Below are positions 5,648-6,847 of a stretch of 6,847 nt of DNA, in pieces. The notes under the pieces are model-generated. The model was not told where the DNA came from, did no database searches, and saw nothing but the letters and a program-made list of their open reading frames with translations. Each line of letters opens with the position of its first letter. The stretch's first letter is position 1. Made by a program: the position numbers and the translations under genes. Source of the stretch: Acidimicrobiales bacterium (lineage in GTDB: Bacteria; Actinomycetota; Acidimicrobiia; Acidimicrobiales; RAAP-2); assembly GCA_030044045.1 (NCBI GenBank), contig JASHWO010000009.1, forward strand, positions 1 to 6,847, in the 5' to 3' direction.

Positions 5648-6847
5648 TCACCCCACCCCGAACCAGCCCAGCACGGTGAGGCCCACGTAGACAGCGGCCA
5701 CCGCGGCCACCGCCAGCACCGCGGCGCCCCCCACCCATCGGGCCAGCCGCCCGTTGGCCGCCGGGCCGAGCAGGCTGCGACGGTTGGCCAGCACCAGGAT
5801 GAACACCAGCGTGACCGGGGTGATGACTCCCTCGAGCACCTGGGTGTTCACGATCAGGTCGATCAGGTTCCCGGGGACCAGCACCACCGAGGCGCCCACC
5901 AGGATCTGGCCGGTGAACAGCCCCAGGAAGAGCGGCGCCTGGCGATAGCTGCGGGAGACCGACCGCTCGGCCCCCACCGCCTCGGCCACGGCGTAGGAGG
6001 TGGAGAGGGGCACCACCGCCGCCGCCAGGGCCGAGGCCCCGAGCAGGCCCAGCCCGAAGAGAACCTCGGCCGCCGGGCCGGCCACCGGCTTCAGGGCCCG
6101 GGCCGCCTCGGCCGCCGACGACAGGGCCCCGGTGCCGCCGATGACTGCCGCCGTGGCCACGATGATGGCGATCGACACCACGTCGGAGATCACGGCCCCC
6201 CCGATGGCGTCGACCCGTTCGTACCGGTACTCGTCGGGGCCGATGCCCTTGTCCACCACTGCCCCGGCTTCGTAGAGCTGGATGTAGGGGGTGATGGTGG
6301 TGCCGATCAGGGCCACAGCCAGCAGGATGAACGCCTTCGAGGCCACGAAGTGGGGCCAGGCCAGGTTCGAGGCCACCGCCCCCCAGTCGGGGTGCCCGAG
6401 GACGGCGGCCACCGGGTAGGTCACGAACACCAGGGTCATCACGATGAAGATCCGCTCGGCATAGCGGTAGGAGCCGAAGAGCACCAGGGCCCAGATGGCC
6501 ACCGCCGCCACCGGCACCGAGACGTAGCGGGACACCCCGAACAGGCCGAAGGCGGTGGCGATCCCGGCGAACTCGGTGACCACCAGACCCAGGTTGGCCA
6601 CGGCGAAGCAGGCGATGCCGAAGGTGGTGAGGCGCAGCGAGAACTGCTCGCGGATGAGGGCGGCCAGCCCCTTGCCGGTAAAGACCGACAGGCGGGCCAC
6701 CATCTCCTGGACCACCACGTAGGCCACGGTGACCAGCACCATCAGGAACAGGGTCCGGTAGGCGAACTGGGCGCCGGCCGAGGCGTAGGTGGCCACCCCG
6801 CCGGCGTCGTTGCCGGCGCTGGCGGCGATCAGCCCCGGACCGGCGGC
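5648..6847 (-). CDS. NRAMP-superfamily divalent metal transporter, divergent metal site (5'-partial)
   Basis: This is an integral membrane transporter of the NRAMP (SLC11) superfamily, with 399 residues visible. The gene runs off the right edge: the first codons in the window encode AAGPGLIAASAGNDAGG, the conserved first transmembrane helix, so the GTG at 6796 is an internal Val and not the start. About ten hydrophobic segments are visible, including FLMVLVTVAYVVVQEMVARL, SVPVAAVAIWALVLFG and AVLAVAAVAAVYVGLTVLGW at the C-terminus. Classical Mn/Fe NRAMPs carry DPGN in helix 1 and MPH in helix 6; here the matching positions read DAGG (fragment residues 14-17) and TPY (186-188). Loss of the Met ligand argues against ordinary Mn/Fe selectivity and fits NRAMP-related carriers such as the Mg2+ (NRMT) branch. 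That assignment is inferred from motifs. The stop lies 71 nt before the glycosyltransferase start, so a shared transcript is possible. The gene is not called mntH because of the altered site. Confidence 0.9.
   Translation of the reverse strand, partial: AAGPGLIAASAGNDAGGVATYASAGAQFAYRTLFLMVLVTVAYVVVQEMVARLSVFTGKGLAALIREQFSLRLTTFGIACFAVANLGLVVTEFAGIATAFGLFGVSRYVSVPVAAVAIWALVLFGSYRYAERIFIVMTLVFVTYPVAAVLGHPDWGAVASNLAWPHFVASKAFILLAVALIGTTITPYIQLYEAGAVVDKGIGPDEYRYERVDAIGGAVISDVVSIAIIVATAAVIGGTGALSSAAEAARALKPVAGPAAEVLFGLGLLGASALAAAVVPLSTSYAVAEAVGAERSVSRSYRQAPLFLGLFTGQILVGASVVLVPGNLIDLIVNTQVLEGVITPVTLVFILVLANRRSLLGPAANGRLARWVGGAAVLAVAAVAAVYVGLTVLGWFGVG

Noticed and set aside
1..6847. Search for CRISPR arrays, tRNA or rRNA genes, insertion sequences, phage or defence genes
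   Set aside because: No regularly spaced repeats, transposase or integrase motifs, tRNA-like cloverleaf or defence-protein motifs were seen; nearly all bases are covered by the seven metabolic and transport genes.

Overview
The window is very GC-rich (roughly three quarters G+C by eye), with third codon positions almost always G or C, frequent GTG starts and tightly packed genes. This style, together with the protein families present, suggests a high-GC actinobacterium, possibly an Acidimicrobiia-type lineage. The lineage is an inference from gene content and composition; there is no rRNA or marker gene here to prove it.

Layout: one gene lies on the plus strand at the left edge (1-690, a Methyltransf_24-type SAM-dependent methyltransferase). 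Everything else is on the minus strand and reads right to left: a divalent-metal transporter of the NRAMP superfamily, cut by the right edge of the window (5648-6847); a family 4 (GT-B) glycosyltransferase (4119-5576); a class I SAM methyltransferase (3343-4125); an alpha/alpha-barrel protein of the prenyltransferase/squalene-cyclase-repeat or six-hairpin-glycosidase type (2150-3346); a PdxH-type pyridoxamine 5'-phosphate oxidase (1477-2064); and a second, unrelated-looking class I methyltransferase (728-1480). The left-hand plus-strand gene and the last minus-strand gene converge across a 37-nt gap that contains part of a 6-bp inverted repeat.

How the genes fit together: the glycosyltransferase, methyltransferase and alpha/alpha-barrel genes are joined by short overlaps (7 nt or less, then ATGA), so they form one translationally coupled unit. 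The likely theme is building and modifying a glycan or glycolipid of unknown structure. The Methyltransf_24 gene at the left edge may belong to the same theme, but it is on the other strand. A second coupled pair, pdxH and its downstream methyltransferase, is joined by a GTGA overlap. The transporter lies 71 nt upstream of the glycosyltransferase and may or may not share its transcript. Its metal-binding motifs differ from the classical Mn/Fe NRAMP motifs and fit better with an NRAMP-related carrier of another divalent ion such as Mg2+.

I see no tRNA, rRNA, CRISPR array, insertion sequence, integrase or phage gene. No non-coding stretch in the window exceeds 100 bases. The long antisense ORFs are by-products of the high GC content.
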